DNA of 27,071 bases, from the IMG/VR virus record IMGVR_UViG_3300046007_009718, positions 1 to 27,071 of that record; one strand, written 5' to 3'. Below the pieces are notes generated by a model, which had not been told where the DNA came from, ran no database searches, and saw nothing but the letters and a program-made list of their open reading frames with translations. Of the stretch, positions 1-5,963 are shown piece by piece. Position 1 is the stretch's first letter. Every line of letters starts with the position of its first letter. A program made the position numbers and the translations under genes. The DNA comes from a virus.

Positions 1-83
<83 letters not shown>

Positions 84-300
84 CTTTGGATGGCTCAACG
101 TGTCCATGGGCGATGTCGTAGGCCTTGGCGCGGGAATTCCAGTTGTTGGACAAGGCCAACTTGCTTACAGCCTGCTGCGAAAGCCCAAGGCGCTGAGCAA
201 GCTCAGTCGCGGTGCGGCGAGGGCCAAGCCCCAGATACTGCTGAAACTTCCGGTAGCTGCTGTCGCGCTCGTTCGGCTGCTGGTCCCAAGGTTGTGACAC
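84..300 (-). CDS. Terminase small subunit-like HTH protein, C-terminus cut off
   Basis: Read from a GTG at 300, the minus strand gives about 72 residues without a stop until the poly-G tract. The N-terminus reads SQPWDQQPNERDSSYRKF, followed by LGLGPRRTATELAQRLGLSQ (a helix-turn-helix) and NNWNSRAKAYD. A 'W-x-x-x-P-x-E-x-x-x-x-Y/F' opening, an HTH and a 'W-x-x-R-A-x-A-Y-D' end are typical of phage terminase small subunit-like or HTH packaging proteins. That assignment is from family memory, not a search. The gene points left, off the window. On a circular map it would lead into the late minus-strand genes that enter from the right edge. A TTG at 321 in the same frame could be an alternative start. 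Confidence 0.6.
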
Positions 301-310
301 GGAAAAAGCC

Positions 311-326
311 GATCCTGACAAGGATC
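311..326. repeat. 6-bp inverted repeat GATCCT-gaca-AGGATC
   Basis: Perfect 6-bp arms with a 4-nt loop lie 11 bases upstream of the GTG start of the minus-strand HTH gene. It could be an operator or a leader hairpin. No U-run follows it, so it is not a convincing terminator. Confidence 0.4.
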
Positions 327-346
327 TTAGCCACCCTACAACGGAT

Positions 347-423
347 GGCACAACTTTTGGCACAACTTTTGGCGCATGGGCACAACCTTTGCGACCCTTG
401 AAACCTTAAAAGGTTGTACAACC
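347..423. promoter_or_regulatory. Operator-like cluster of CACAACTTTT sites plus 12-bp palindrome
   Basis: GGCACAACTTTT occurs twice in tandem (347-358 and 359-370), then as GGCACAACCTTT (379-390). The inverse of that last site, AAAGGTTGT, follows at 409-417 and runs into the perfect palindrome GGTTGTACAACC (412-423). The cluster lies between the leftward HTH gene and the rightward initiator gene, so it is well placed as a divergent control region. On the minus strand a TAAGAT box with a weak TTGTGC box 18 nt upstream might form a promoter. Which protein binds is unknown; the phage cyAbrB is one candidate. Confidence 0.55.
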
Positions 424-429
424 CACCAA

Positions 430-477
430 AAAACACTAAAAACCCCTGCAGTGACAGGGATCTGCCAGTTGCAGGGG
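430..477 (-). terminator. Possible leftward terminator hairpin
   Basis: CCCCTGCA (443-450) and TGCAGGGG (470-477) are perfect 8-bp arms around a 19-nt loop. Read on the minus strand, the stem is followed by TTTTTAGTGTTTTTT. It would stop leftward transcription before the HTH gene. The long loop makes it less than certain. Confidence 0.4.
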
Positions 478-610
478 CTGTTGAGCGTCGAGGGCTTAGC
501 TGCTGAACCGCGCCCTAGACTCGAAAAGGACGGGGCCAATCTACCAGCCCTGATCCGCAATGGTTGCCCGGCGGCACTGACCTGGCACGCGCAGGGCTTA
601 AGCTGGCACC

Positions 611-652
611 GGAGGCCCGACAGCAGAAAGCCCGGCTTTTGACCGGGCCTCC
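611..652. terminator. Compound hairpin with two alternative stems
   Basis: GGAGGCCCG (611-619) pairs perfectly with CGGGCCTCC (644-652). An inner pair, GCCCGG (630-635) with CCGGGC (643-648), competes for the same right arm. Only one of the two stems can form at a time. On the minus strand the inner stem is followed by TTTCTG, which resembles a weak terminator. It lies upstream of the initiator gene and could act as an attenuator-like element; that role is inference. Confidence 0.45.
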
Positions 653-738
653 TGGATTCCACTCCCAGATGCCACCAAGCGAAGGGAGGAGGAATCAGTT
701 AATTCACCGCTTAGATCAACTCAACCCATCAATCCTAC

Positions 739-1839
739 ATGAAGACCGAATACGGCGCACAAGCGCCAACATTCACAGCCCTCCCGAACTGGCTCAGGGG
801 ACAAACAACGCCTCTCGAAGGCTGGCTGCTGTGGACCCTGCAGAGCCACTACCCGAACATCTTCCCCAGTTTGAGCCTGCTCGCCAAAGAGGCGTGCATG
901 TCCAGGCGTGCGGTTTGCAACGTGCTTGCGGACATGGAAAGGAAGGGCTGGGTGGTGAGAGAGCGCACCGTCGGCAATCACGGCCGCAAGGTTTCAACTC
1001 GGTATTCACTGACGATTTGGGATGCCCGATGGGGGGTTGTGACTAGTGCAGGAGATGCACTAGTGCATGAGGTGCACCAAGCGACTAGTGCATCAGGTGC
1101 ACTAGGGCTAGTGCATGAGGTGCACGGGGCTAGTGCACCTGATGCACTTAAAGAAGATCAAGAGAAGAAGAACAAGAAGAAGAAAGAAGAAGAACCCCCC
1201 TTACCCCCCGTGACGGGGGAAGCGCTCGATCCCTGGGCAACGGATGGCATGTGCCATGATCGGGACGGCTTCCTGATCCGGCCATGCCCATCGCCCCCTC
1301 CAGCAGCCGCACAGCCCCAGCCGCAACAGCCGGTGCCGCCGTGGGGGCCAGTGCCACAGCCGGAACCCACGCCAGAGCCCGTGCAGCCGGCAGCCAAGAC
1401 CACGCGAACAGCCAAACCCAGGGCAACCCGCTTCAACCCAACCGCTGACGACATCCCGGCGGCCCTCCTGCCGGTGCAGGCGGAAATCCTCGCCTTCTGG
1501 CCCGAAAGCAGCGGCAGGAAAACACAGACCGCCTGGAACCGCCTCATAGGCCAGCTCCAAAAAATTCAGGACGACAGCCAGGGAGGCACTGAAGTCTTGA
1601 GAGATCAACTCGAGGCCGGGGCGGCAGCCGGCTGGAAATCCATCAACCACTCGAAGTGGGAGCTGTTTGGCAAGAAGGCCTCAGCAACTCCAATCAGCGG
1701 GTCAGGCTTCAGCCGCAAGCCCACCACCACAGAAAGAATTCAGGGGGCGCTTGAGATCATTCGGCGCAACGAAGCAGCCAAGGCCGCGCAAGCGGCTGCA
1801 CAACAAAGCGGCTTAATTCTCGCGGAGGCGACCTCATGA
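739..1839 (+). CDS. O-like replication initiator with internal origin
   Basis: A 366-residue protein. The N-terminus has a winged-helix pattern: FPSLSLLAKEACMSRRAV at about residues 42-59, then VLADMERKGWVVRERTV, as in lambda O and other phage replication proteins that bind iterons. Residues about 100-137 are encoded by five 18-bp iterons and are rich in VHEVH and SASGAL repeats. A charged K/E-rich segment (residues about 138-154) and a Pro-rich linker follow, then a C-terminal domain (residues about 230-366) that could contact the helicase or its loader. The layout matches lambda O, where the origin lies inside the initiator gene. The ATG at 739 has no good ribosome binding site. The gene overlaps the next by ATGA. 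The precise family was not checked by search. Confidence 0.65.
   Translation: MKTEYGAQAPTFTALPNWLRGQTTPLEGWLLWTLQSHYPNIFPSLSLLAKEACMSRRAVCNVLADMERKGWVVRERTVGNHGRKVSTRYSLTIWDARWGVVTSAGDALVHEVHQATSASGALGLVHEVHGASAPDALKEDQEKKNKKKKEEEPPLPPVTGEALDPWATDGMCHDRDGFLIRPCPSPPPAAAQPQPQQPVPPWGPVPQPEPTPEPVQPAAKTTRTAKPRATRFNPTADDIPAALLPVQAEILAFWPESSGRKTQTAWNRLIGQLQKIQDDSQGGTEVLRDQLEAGAAAGWKSINHSKWELFGKKASATPISGSGFSRKPTTTERIQGALEIIRRNEAAKAAQAAAQQSGLILAEATS
1043..1147 (+). repeat. Five 18-bp iterons, putative replication origin
   Basis: Iterons start at 1043, 1060, 1085, 1108 and 1130, each 18 bp. The consensus is CTAGTGCATGAGGTGCAC, and all five contain a perfect dyad GTGCA-N5-TGCAC. Start-to-start distances are 17, 25, 23 and 22 bp. 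In lambda, four 18-19 bp dyad iterons sit inside gene O next to an easily melted A/T-rich region. Here a purine-rich tract follows immediately. That the repeats are the origin is inference from this parallel. Confidence 0.7.
1148..1194 (+). other. Purine tract beside iterons, candidate unwinding element
   Basis: Directly after the fifth iteron, the top strand is almost only A and G (AAG/GAA triplets) for about 47 bases. It encodes the K/E run of the initiator. It is the least GC-rich stretch of the gene and lies where the lambda origin has its unwinding region. It might also form a triplex or act as a pause site. Confidence 0.45.
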
Positions 1840-2576
1840 TCAGCGACCTTGACTTCACGGCCTCAATGGGCTTCTTGGCTGAGATGCTCCCGATGCAACG
1901 GGCGCTGACCCCGGAAGCACTGGCCATGGCATGGGAGACCTTGCCACCTGCGGCAAAAAGCAGACTGACCCCAGCATCCCTGGCGTTCGCGGTGAAGCAG
2001 CGCTTGCTGGACCCTCAGCCGCCAAACGACGTGGCCTTGCATATCGGCCTGTTGCGGTACGTGTTCCCCGTTGAGCGCGCAACCAGGCGCGAGCGCGGGG
2101 AGGAGGTGAACGCCGACCTGGTGATCCTTGAGCACGGCCCGCGCCATGACCTTCCCCAGCGGATGTCCCAGCCCGACCGTTTCCACGATTCAGGGCCTGC
2201 AAGGCAGACACCGCCAGCGCCTGCTACGGCAAGGCGGTTGACGGCCAGCGGCTTTTGGCACCCGTCAATGCTGAGCCCGGAAGAGCTTCGCGCTCACGCC
2301 CAGAAAGTCGCGGAGCAGGTGGAGCGGGTGCGGGCCAAGGGTGATCCGGGAACCACCATGACGGCAGCCCAGTCCGCATCAGGCCGCGTCTTGTTCGAGC
2401 GAGCGCTTCAGGGCTTCTGGCCCCTTCATCACGACAACATTGCGGCGCTGTGGGTGCTCCGCAACCGCAAGTTGGCGGATGAGCTGATTCAGATCGCGCT
2501 GGCAGGCAACACACCAGCCCCTCCCCCCGGTGAAGCCGTGGTGGCCCAACTCCTTGGAGGCTCCTCCCGATGGTGA
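1836..2576 (+). CDS. Early protein of unknown function (helicase-loader position)
   Basis: A 246-residue protein whose ATG overlaps the stop of the initiator gene by ATGA, so the two are probably translationally coupled. The first 85 residues are mostly helical and begin MISDLDFTASMGFL. The middle (about 100-150) is Pro/Ala-rich and looks disordered. The C-terminus has more helices (RVLFERALQGFWPLHHDNI). I do not recognise the family. In lambdoid phages this slot holds the helicase loader P, so a replication accessory role is possible, but no Walker motif or other catalytic signature is visible. Confidence 0.6.
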   Translation: MISDLDFTASMGFLAEMLPMQRALTPEALAMAWETLPPAAKSRLTPASLAFAVKQRLLDPQPPNDVALHIGLLRYVFPVERATRRERGEEVNADLVILEHGPRHDLPQRMSQPDRFHDSGPARQTPPAPATARRLTASGFWHPSMLSPEELRAHAQKVAEQVERVRAKGDPGTTMTAAQSASGRVLFERALQGFWPLHHDNIAALWVLRNRKLADELIQIALAGNTPAPPPGEAVVAQLLGGSSRW

Positions 2577-3262
2577 CCACTGAAAACGGCTGGATCGTTG
2601 GCGACGCCTCCCCACCGTCGGGCGGGATGTACTCATGCCGCAAGCCAGCCTGGCTGACCGACTGGGAGGGCGAGGAATACCCGCTCGAACCCGTCAAGCT
2701 GCTGATCGACCTGGCCTTCCCCTCCCCCGGTGCGCCGGCACGGTGCCAGCTCACCCGGCTGGCCGCGGCCAGCTATGTGCAGAGCGTCTGGGGACCGAAA
2801 CGGCGCGAGACGCCATGGAAGCCCTCGGCAAGCCGCTGGGATCCGGCAAGGACTGGGATTGAAACACTGCTTGCCCACCCGATGTGGGGCGGGCTTGACG
2901 TGGTTGGCTCGCTGATCCATCTGGCACTGCCTCGGCACCAGGCTGCGGTGACATTGGATCTGCTCACCCGCTCGCGGAAGGACGGCCTTTTGAGTGCGGT
3001 TTCGATTTGGAAAGCACACCCGCAAACCAACCCCAAGGCTCCGTGGTCTGACTTGGGGGCCTCCGTGGCCGCCCTGGCGGATGCGGGGATCCCGATCGAG
3101 CGGGCAGGCCTGATCTGGGTCAGCGCGGAGCGCGTGGCCTTTGAGGTTCGCCAAGGGAGGGAGGTGGATGACGTGGTGGCCTGCTGGCTGGACGTGGTCA
3201 ACAACCAGCCTGGCGCCATCGGGGCCCGCCACCGCCAAGCGGCAGGGCTTCGGGCAGCATGA
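2570..3262 (+). CDS. Early protein of unknown function
   Basis: A 230-residue protein starting at an ATG that overlaps the preceding gene by 7 bases, with GGAGG (2556-2560) a usable distance upstream. It is rich in Trp and has motifs such as KPAWLTDWEGEEYPLEP and LLAHPMWGGLDVVGSLIHLA. No catalytic motif or membrane segment stands out. Its coding character is supported by tight packing between two overlapping neighbours. It belongs to the replication/recombination operon; its function is unknown. Confidence 0.6.
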   Translation: MVTTENGWIVGDASPPSGGMYSCRKPAWLTDWEGEEYPLEPVKLLIDLAFPSPGAPARCQLTRLAAASYVQSVWGPKRRETPWKPSASRWDPARTGIETLLAHPMWGGLDVVGSLIHLALPRHQAAVTLDLLTRSRKDGLLSAVSIWKAHPQTNPKAPWSDLGASVAALADAGIPIERAGLIWVSAERVAFEVRQGREVDDVVACWLDVVNNQPGAIGARHRQAAGLRAA

Positions 3263-3840
3263 AAGTACCAACACAAAGCCGAACAATGCGCCAGCAACGC
3301 CAGGATGGCCCTGTGAGCGGCGGGAGGGGGGCCCGTGGCGTGGGTGGCGGCAGCTGCCCCTCTCCAGGGGCACAGGATTGTCCGTGCGTGCTTGCGCTGG
3401 ACCTGGGCATTAACACTGGCTGGGCCATGCGGTTATCGAGTGGCGTGATCGTCAGCGGCAGCCAGAACTTCAAGCATGGGCGGTTCGATGGCGGTGGGAT
3501 GCGATTCCTTCGGTTCCAAGGATGGCTGCAGGAGATCCGCTCGCACGGAATCACTCAGGTCGCTTACGAGGAAGTTAGGAAGCACAAAGGCGTTGACGCA
3601 TCACATGTTTATGGTGGTTTCCAAGCTCATCTTACCGCATTTTGTGAACAATATCAAATACCTTACGAGGGAGTGCCAGTTGGCACAATTAAGCTTCACG
3701 CAACCGGCAAAGGCAATGCCTCAAAAAATCTTGTGATTGCCGCAATGCGACTTCGTGGTTACAACCCAGTGAACGACGATGAAGCAGATGCGCTAGCACT
3801 GCTTCATTGCGTCCTTGGTCAATTGAAAACTATTAGGTAG
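3259..3840 (+). CDS. RuvC-fold Holliday junction resolvase
   Basis: A 193-residue protein starting with an ATGA overlap. After a Gly-rich N-terminal extension of about 40 residues, the RNase H-like fold appears: CVLALDLGINTGWA (Asp48), VAYEEV (Glu104/105) and NDDEADALALL (Asp173/174 and Asp177). These match the four acidic metal-binding residues of RuvC. It probably cleaves branched DNA made during replication and recombination before packaging. The last third of the gene has clearly lower GC than its first third, which suggests mosaic exchange. The N-terminal extension is unusual, and the true start could lie further in. Confidence 0.8.
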   Translation: MKVPTQSRTMRQQRQDGPVSGGRGARGVGGGSCPSPGAQDCPCVLALDLGINTGWAMRLSSGVIVSGSQNFKHGRFDGGGMRFLRFQGWLQEIRSHGITQVAYEEVRKHKGVDASHVYGGFQAHLTAFCEQYQIPYEGVPVGTIKLHATGKGNASKNLVIAAMRLRGYNPVNDDEADALALLHCVLGQLKTIR

Positions 3841-4093
3841 TAGTGCTGTCGCTGGCGTCGGTTGGTTTACTTGAATCAAACACATCAGCATTTGGCCAGA
3901 CAAAGCCAATAAGGCGCCGGCGAATTGCTTGCAGTTTGCCCAAATCGCTTGAGGTAAAACTTATCCCACACTCGCTTTTCGTATTTACGCAGAAAGAATA
4001 AAAGTCTGAGTGATATTCCTTGATTTCCGAGACATGAGAAACCTTGCTAGCATCAATCGTCCCGTTTACAGAATGAATAATTCGCGGCCTCAT
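3833..4093 (-). CDS. Small minus-strand protein of unknown function
   Basis: An 86-residue protein on the strand opposite to its neighbours, with its 3' end overlapping the end of the resolvase gene by 8 bases. The sequence (VSEIKEYHSDFYSFCV, FTSSDLGKLQAIRRRLIGFV) looks like a folded protein, with a Ser/Thr-rich tail. AAGGA lies 6 bases before the ATG on the minus strand. Base composition is lower in GC than the surrounding early genes. The family is not recognised. Confidence 0.5.
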   Translation of the reverse strand: MRPRIIHSVNGTIDASKVSHVSEIKEYHSDFYSFCVNTKSECGISFTSSDLGKLQAIRRRLIGFVWPNADVFDSSKPTDASDSTTT

Positions 4094-4139
4094 GGTGTCC
4101 TTCGTGAAAGAAGTAAGTTAATGGCTAAAAATCAAATCA

Positions 4140-4514
4140 TCAGCCCGTCAAGTCCTCTTCATCAAATTCACCATCTTCCTCTTCGCCATCTTCAACCTCC
4201 ACAGTGCTCAGGGTTTCACTGACCACGCGAAGTCGTTCAATGACCTGGGACGTGTTGGCGACGATGAAAGGATCGACTTCCGCCGCAGGCGTTTCCTCCA
4301 CGTAGGTCAAAATGTCTTGCTCAAATCCTTGAATGACGTCGCCGATCAAGGCGCTTGCGATGTCGAGCCTTTCGTGATAAGCAAGGGGTTGTTCATCGCA
4401 AAAATCAAGAACAGCAAGAACCGCTTCCGAAGCAGGTTCCGCGTTTTCCAGCTCCCCCTCAAACGGAATGAGGCATTCCGCTCCAGTCGCAGGAGTTTCA
4501 GGTGTGGCTTCCAT
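4140..4514 (-). CDS. Acidic minus-strand protein of unknown function
   Basis: A 124-residue, strongly acidic protein (many Glu and Asp; ends EDGEEEDGEFDEEDLTG). The start at 4514 (MEATPETPATG) is preferred because an extended -10 box, TGCTATACT, lies about 25-35 bases upstream and would place the transcript start inside a longer reading from 4550. No good ribosome binding site is visible. Small acidic phage proteins often mimic DNA or bind host enzymes, but nothing here proves that. It lies upstream of the other minus-strand small gene and may be transcribed with it. Confidence 0.5.
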   Translation of the reverse strand: MEATPETPATGAECLIPFEGELENAEPASEAVLAVLDFCDEQPLAYHERLDIASALIGDVIQGFEQDILTYVEETPAAEVDPFIVANTSQVIERLRVVSETLSTVEVEDGEEEDGEFDEEDLTG

Positions 4515-4534
4515 GGTGTGATTGCTGGTCGTTG

Positions 4535-4548
4535 CCAGTATAGCAATC
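4535..4548 (-). promoter_or_regulatory. Extended -10 promoter for the acidic protein gene
   Basis: The minus strand reads TTGCTATACTGG here: a TGN extension followed by TATACT (5 of 6 with TATAAT). It lies upstream of the ATG at 4514. No well-spaced -35 box is visible, which is acceptable for an extended -10 promoter. Confidence 0.4.
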
Positions 4549-4605
4549 AATACGCGCCCTGGCTACCACAAGCCAGCGTATGCCCGAATCGCAACATTCT
4601 GTAAC

Positions 4606-4622
4606 ACACTAAAGGCTAGTGT
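4606..4622. promoter_or_regulatory. Inverted repeat ACACTA-N5-TAGTGT between divergent genes
   Basis: Perfect 6-bp arms around AAGGC in the intergenic stretch between the leftward acidic gene and the rightward membrane protein gene. The position fits an operator for one or both. GCAACATT just upstream (4591-4598) equals one half-site of the palindrome at 7493-7514. Confidence 0.4.
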
Positions 4623-4744
4623 TTGCAGTGCTTTTGAGCGAAACCAGCCCTGATCGCTCGACAGATCGCCAGGTTGGCCTTACTGTGTGGAGGTGGCAGA
4701 GGCCTGAGCGCCCACCACCAAACCATTCACAATCGAGCTTCCCA

Positions 4745-5125
4745 ATGAAACCCGTTCTGACTGCGCGCGACTTGATTTCCCTTGTTGCCTTCCTGATCAC
4801 AGCAGCCGAATTCACCTACTGGCTCGGGCGTCGCACGCGCCAAGCAATCAACAGCGCCAGCGACACCCTTGCCGCCCTGTGGGCCATTTCCTGGGGCGTA
4901 GGCGAACAACCGCACTACGAGGCTCTCAGTGAGGCGATTGACGCGGTTATCGCCGCCCTTGCACTCGCCAAGCCCGCCGAGATGCTTTCGCTGAATGGCA
5001 CCTGCGTCATTGGCGGTGTGACCCCTGCCACGCTCCCCCTGCCTTCTGCCCCTCCAGCCCCTCCAGCACCCCGCAAGCCTCGCCCGGCGCGGCGCCGTCG
5101 GTCGCCTGCAAAGACCCAGGGTTGA
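4745..5125 (+). CDS. Small membrane protein of unknown function
   Basis: A 126-residue protein from the ATG at 4745. The open frame extends further upstream, but that part looks non-coding and contains the inverted repeat at 4606-4622. Residues about 8-24 (LISLVAFLITAAEFTYWL) form one hydrophobic segment. The middle is helical, and the last 35 residues are Pro/Ala/Arg-rich and strongly basic. Such a layout fits a membrane-anchored protein with a nucleic-acid-binding tail, but no family is recognised. Confidence 0.5.
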   Translation: MKPVLTARDLISLVAFLITAAEFTYWLGRRTRQAINSASDTLAALWAISWGVGEQPHYEALSEAIDAVIAALALAKPAEMLSLNGTCVIGGVTPATLPLPSAPPAPPAPRKPRPARRRRSPAKTQG

Positions 5126-5170
5126 TCCTGCGCAGCCTGACCGCTCACTACTCACATCACCAAAAGCATC

Positions 5171-5335
5171 ATGGATCCGAAAGCCCAAAAACAAGGAATC
5201 ATCTGCTGGGTATCTACCGTGACCGGCAAGACCGGACGTGGTCAGCCACTGCCTTTTGAAGAGGCCAGGCAAAAGGCCAGCGAAGCCAGCTCGAGGCACC
5301 CGCTGATTGTTCCCACAGTTGAAGAAGTGCAATGA
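5171..5335 (+). CDS. 54-residue small protein
   Basis: ATG at 5171, stop at 5333-5335. The protein begins MDPKAQKQGIICWVST and ends HPLIVPTVEEVQ, and reads like a small folded domain. Its stop overlaps the ATG of the next short ORF (ATGA at 5332). No function is recognised. Confidence 0.5.
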   Translation: MDPKAQKQGIICWVSTVTGKTGRGQPLPFEEARQKASEASSRHPLIVPTVEEVQ

Positions 5336-5409
5336 CAACCCACCCCATACCCCCGGCCCTGTGCCGGTTCGCCAAGGGCCGCATGGTGCGAAAGGGGGTG
5401 ACCCCATGA
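5332..5409 (+). CDS. 25-residue leader-like ORF before the Pol X gene
   Basis: ATG at 5332 overlaps the preceding stop (ATGA), and its own stop overlaps the ATG of the Pol X-like gene (ATGA at 5406). It encodes MTTHPIPPALCRFAKGRM then VRKGVTP. The double overlap suggests translational coupling. It ends with VTP-stop, exactly as the Pol X-like gene does. Confidence 0.4.
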   Translation: MTTHPIPPALCRFAKGRMVRKGVTP

Positions 5410-5431
5410 GCACCGGCGCCCGCATCCCCTT
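5397..5431 (+). repeat. 35-bp direct repeat, left copy, over the Pol X gene start
   Basis: This copy covers the last codons of the 25-residue ORF and the first codons of the Pol X-like gene (VTP-stop and MSTGARIPL in two frames). It matches 5912-5946 at 30 of 35 positions. Confidence 0.7.
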
Positions 5432-5924
5432 GGAGGAGGCACAGCACATCGTTGTTGGTGCAATGCTGCGGCTGGAGCCGCATTGCGAGGTCATCAGCCT
5501 GGCCGGCAGTATCCGCCGCGAACGGCCCACGATCGGTGACGGTGAGATCGTTTGCGTGCCAAAGCCGTACGACGCCTCGCCGCTGTTTCAGTCTGGCATC
5601 GCCACGGTTGTGAACCAGTGGGAAAAGGTCCGGGGCGAGCTGCCCTGCCGCTACACCCAACGGATCTTGCCTGAGGGGATGAAGTTAGACCTTTTCATGG
5701 TCCACCCCGACGGCTACGGTCTTCAGCGGGCGATCCGCACCGGCTCGTCGGAATGGTGCCGCACGGTCTTGGCCCCGGCCTGGGTGCAGGCTGGCTACCG
5801 CTCTGAGGGCGGTCTACTCCGCCGCGCCGATGGAACAGTTGTTCCCGCCAGGACCGAGCCGGAGCTGTTCAGGTTGATCGGCCTGCGCTGGGTGGATCCA
5901 CGGGACCGGGAGGTGACCCCATAA
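5406..5924 (+). CDS. DNA polymerase beta (Pol X)-like nucleotidyltransferase
   Basis: A 172-residue protein from the ATG at 5406, chosen because of the ATGA overlap with the preceding ORF and the G-rich stretch upstream. LAGSIRRERPTIGDGEIVCV (residues about 34-53) matches the nucleotidyltransferase 'GS-x-R-R ... x-G-D-x-[DE]' signature with the metal-binding acidic pair. LDLFMVHPDGYGLQRAIRTG (about 97-116) supplies the third acidic residue and the RTGS motif of phage Pol X relatives. Length is about that of a catalytic domain without the 8-kDa lyase domain, so gap filling or a non-polymerase transferase role are both possible. A relic of a second start lies just after its stop. Confidence 0.7.
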   Translation: MSTGARIPLEEAQHIVVGAMLRLEPHCEVISLAGSIRRERPTIGDGEIVCVPKPYDASPLFQSGIATVVNQWEKVRGELPCRYTQRILPEGMKLDLFMVHPDGYGLQRAIRTGSSEWCRTVLAPAWVQAGYRSEGGLLRRADGTVVPARTEPELFRLIGLRWVDPRDREVTP

Positions 5925-5946
5925 GCGCTGGCGCACGCATTCCCTT
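5912..5946 (+). repeat. 35-bp direct repeat, right copy, relic gene start
   Basis: Matches 5397-5431 at 30 of 35 positions. The ATG of the left copy has become ATA, which creates the TAA stop of the Pol X-like gene. In that frame the copy would read xSAGARIPL, compared with MSTGARIPL in the left copy. This looks like the remains of a duplicated gene start. Confidence 0.65.
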
Positions 5947-5963
5947 ATCCACCACTCATCACC

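Larger units (their letters stand above)
301..738. other. Early intergenic region without a convincing gene
   Basis: About 440 bases separate the leftward HTH gene from the rightward initiator gene. I see the operator-like cluster (347-423), a hairpin at 443-477 and a compound hairpin at 611-652. The open frames crossing it on either strand do not look like proteins. A GGAGGAGGAA sequence (684-693) is a strong Shine-Dalgarno-like stretch, but the next ATG is 45 bases further on (739), so it does not pair with an obvious start. Confidence 0.5.

Noticed and set aside
376-642. Plus-strand open frame of 88 codons in the early intergenic region
   Set aside because: It runs through the operator-like repeats and both hairpins, has no ribosome binding site, and its product does not look like a protein.
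336-662. Minus-strand open frame of 108 codons in the same region
   Set aside because: Low-quality composition and overlap with the repeats and hairpins; no recognisable motif.
564-1046. Plus-strand open frame of 160 codons
   Set aside because: It overlaps the initiator gene in another frame, and the winged-helix signal is in the 739 frame.
4619-4744. Upstream extension of the membrane protein gene at 4745
   Set aside because: The extension begins at the inverted repeat and gives a non-protein-like sequence; the ATG at 4745 leads straight into the membrane segment.
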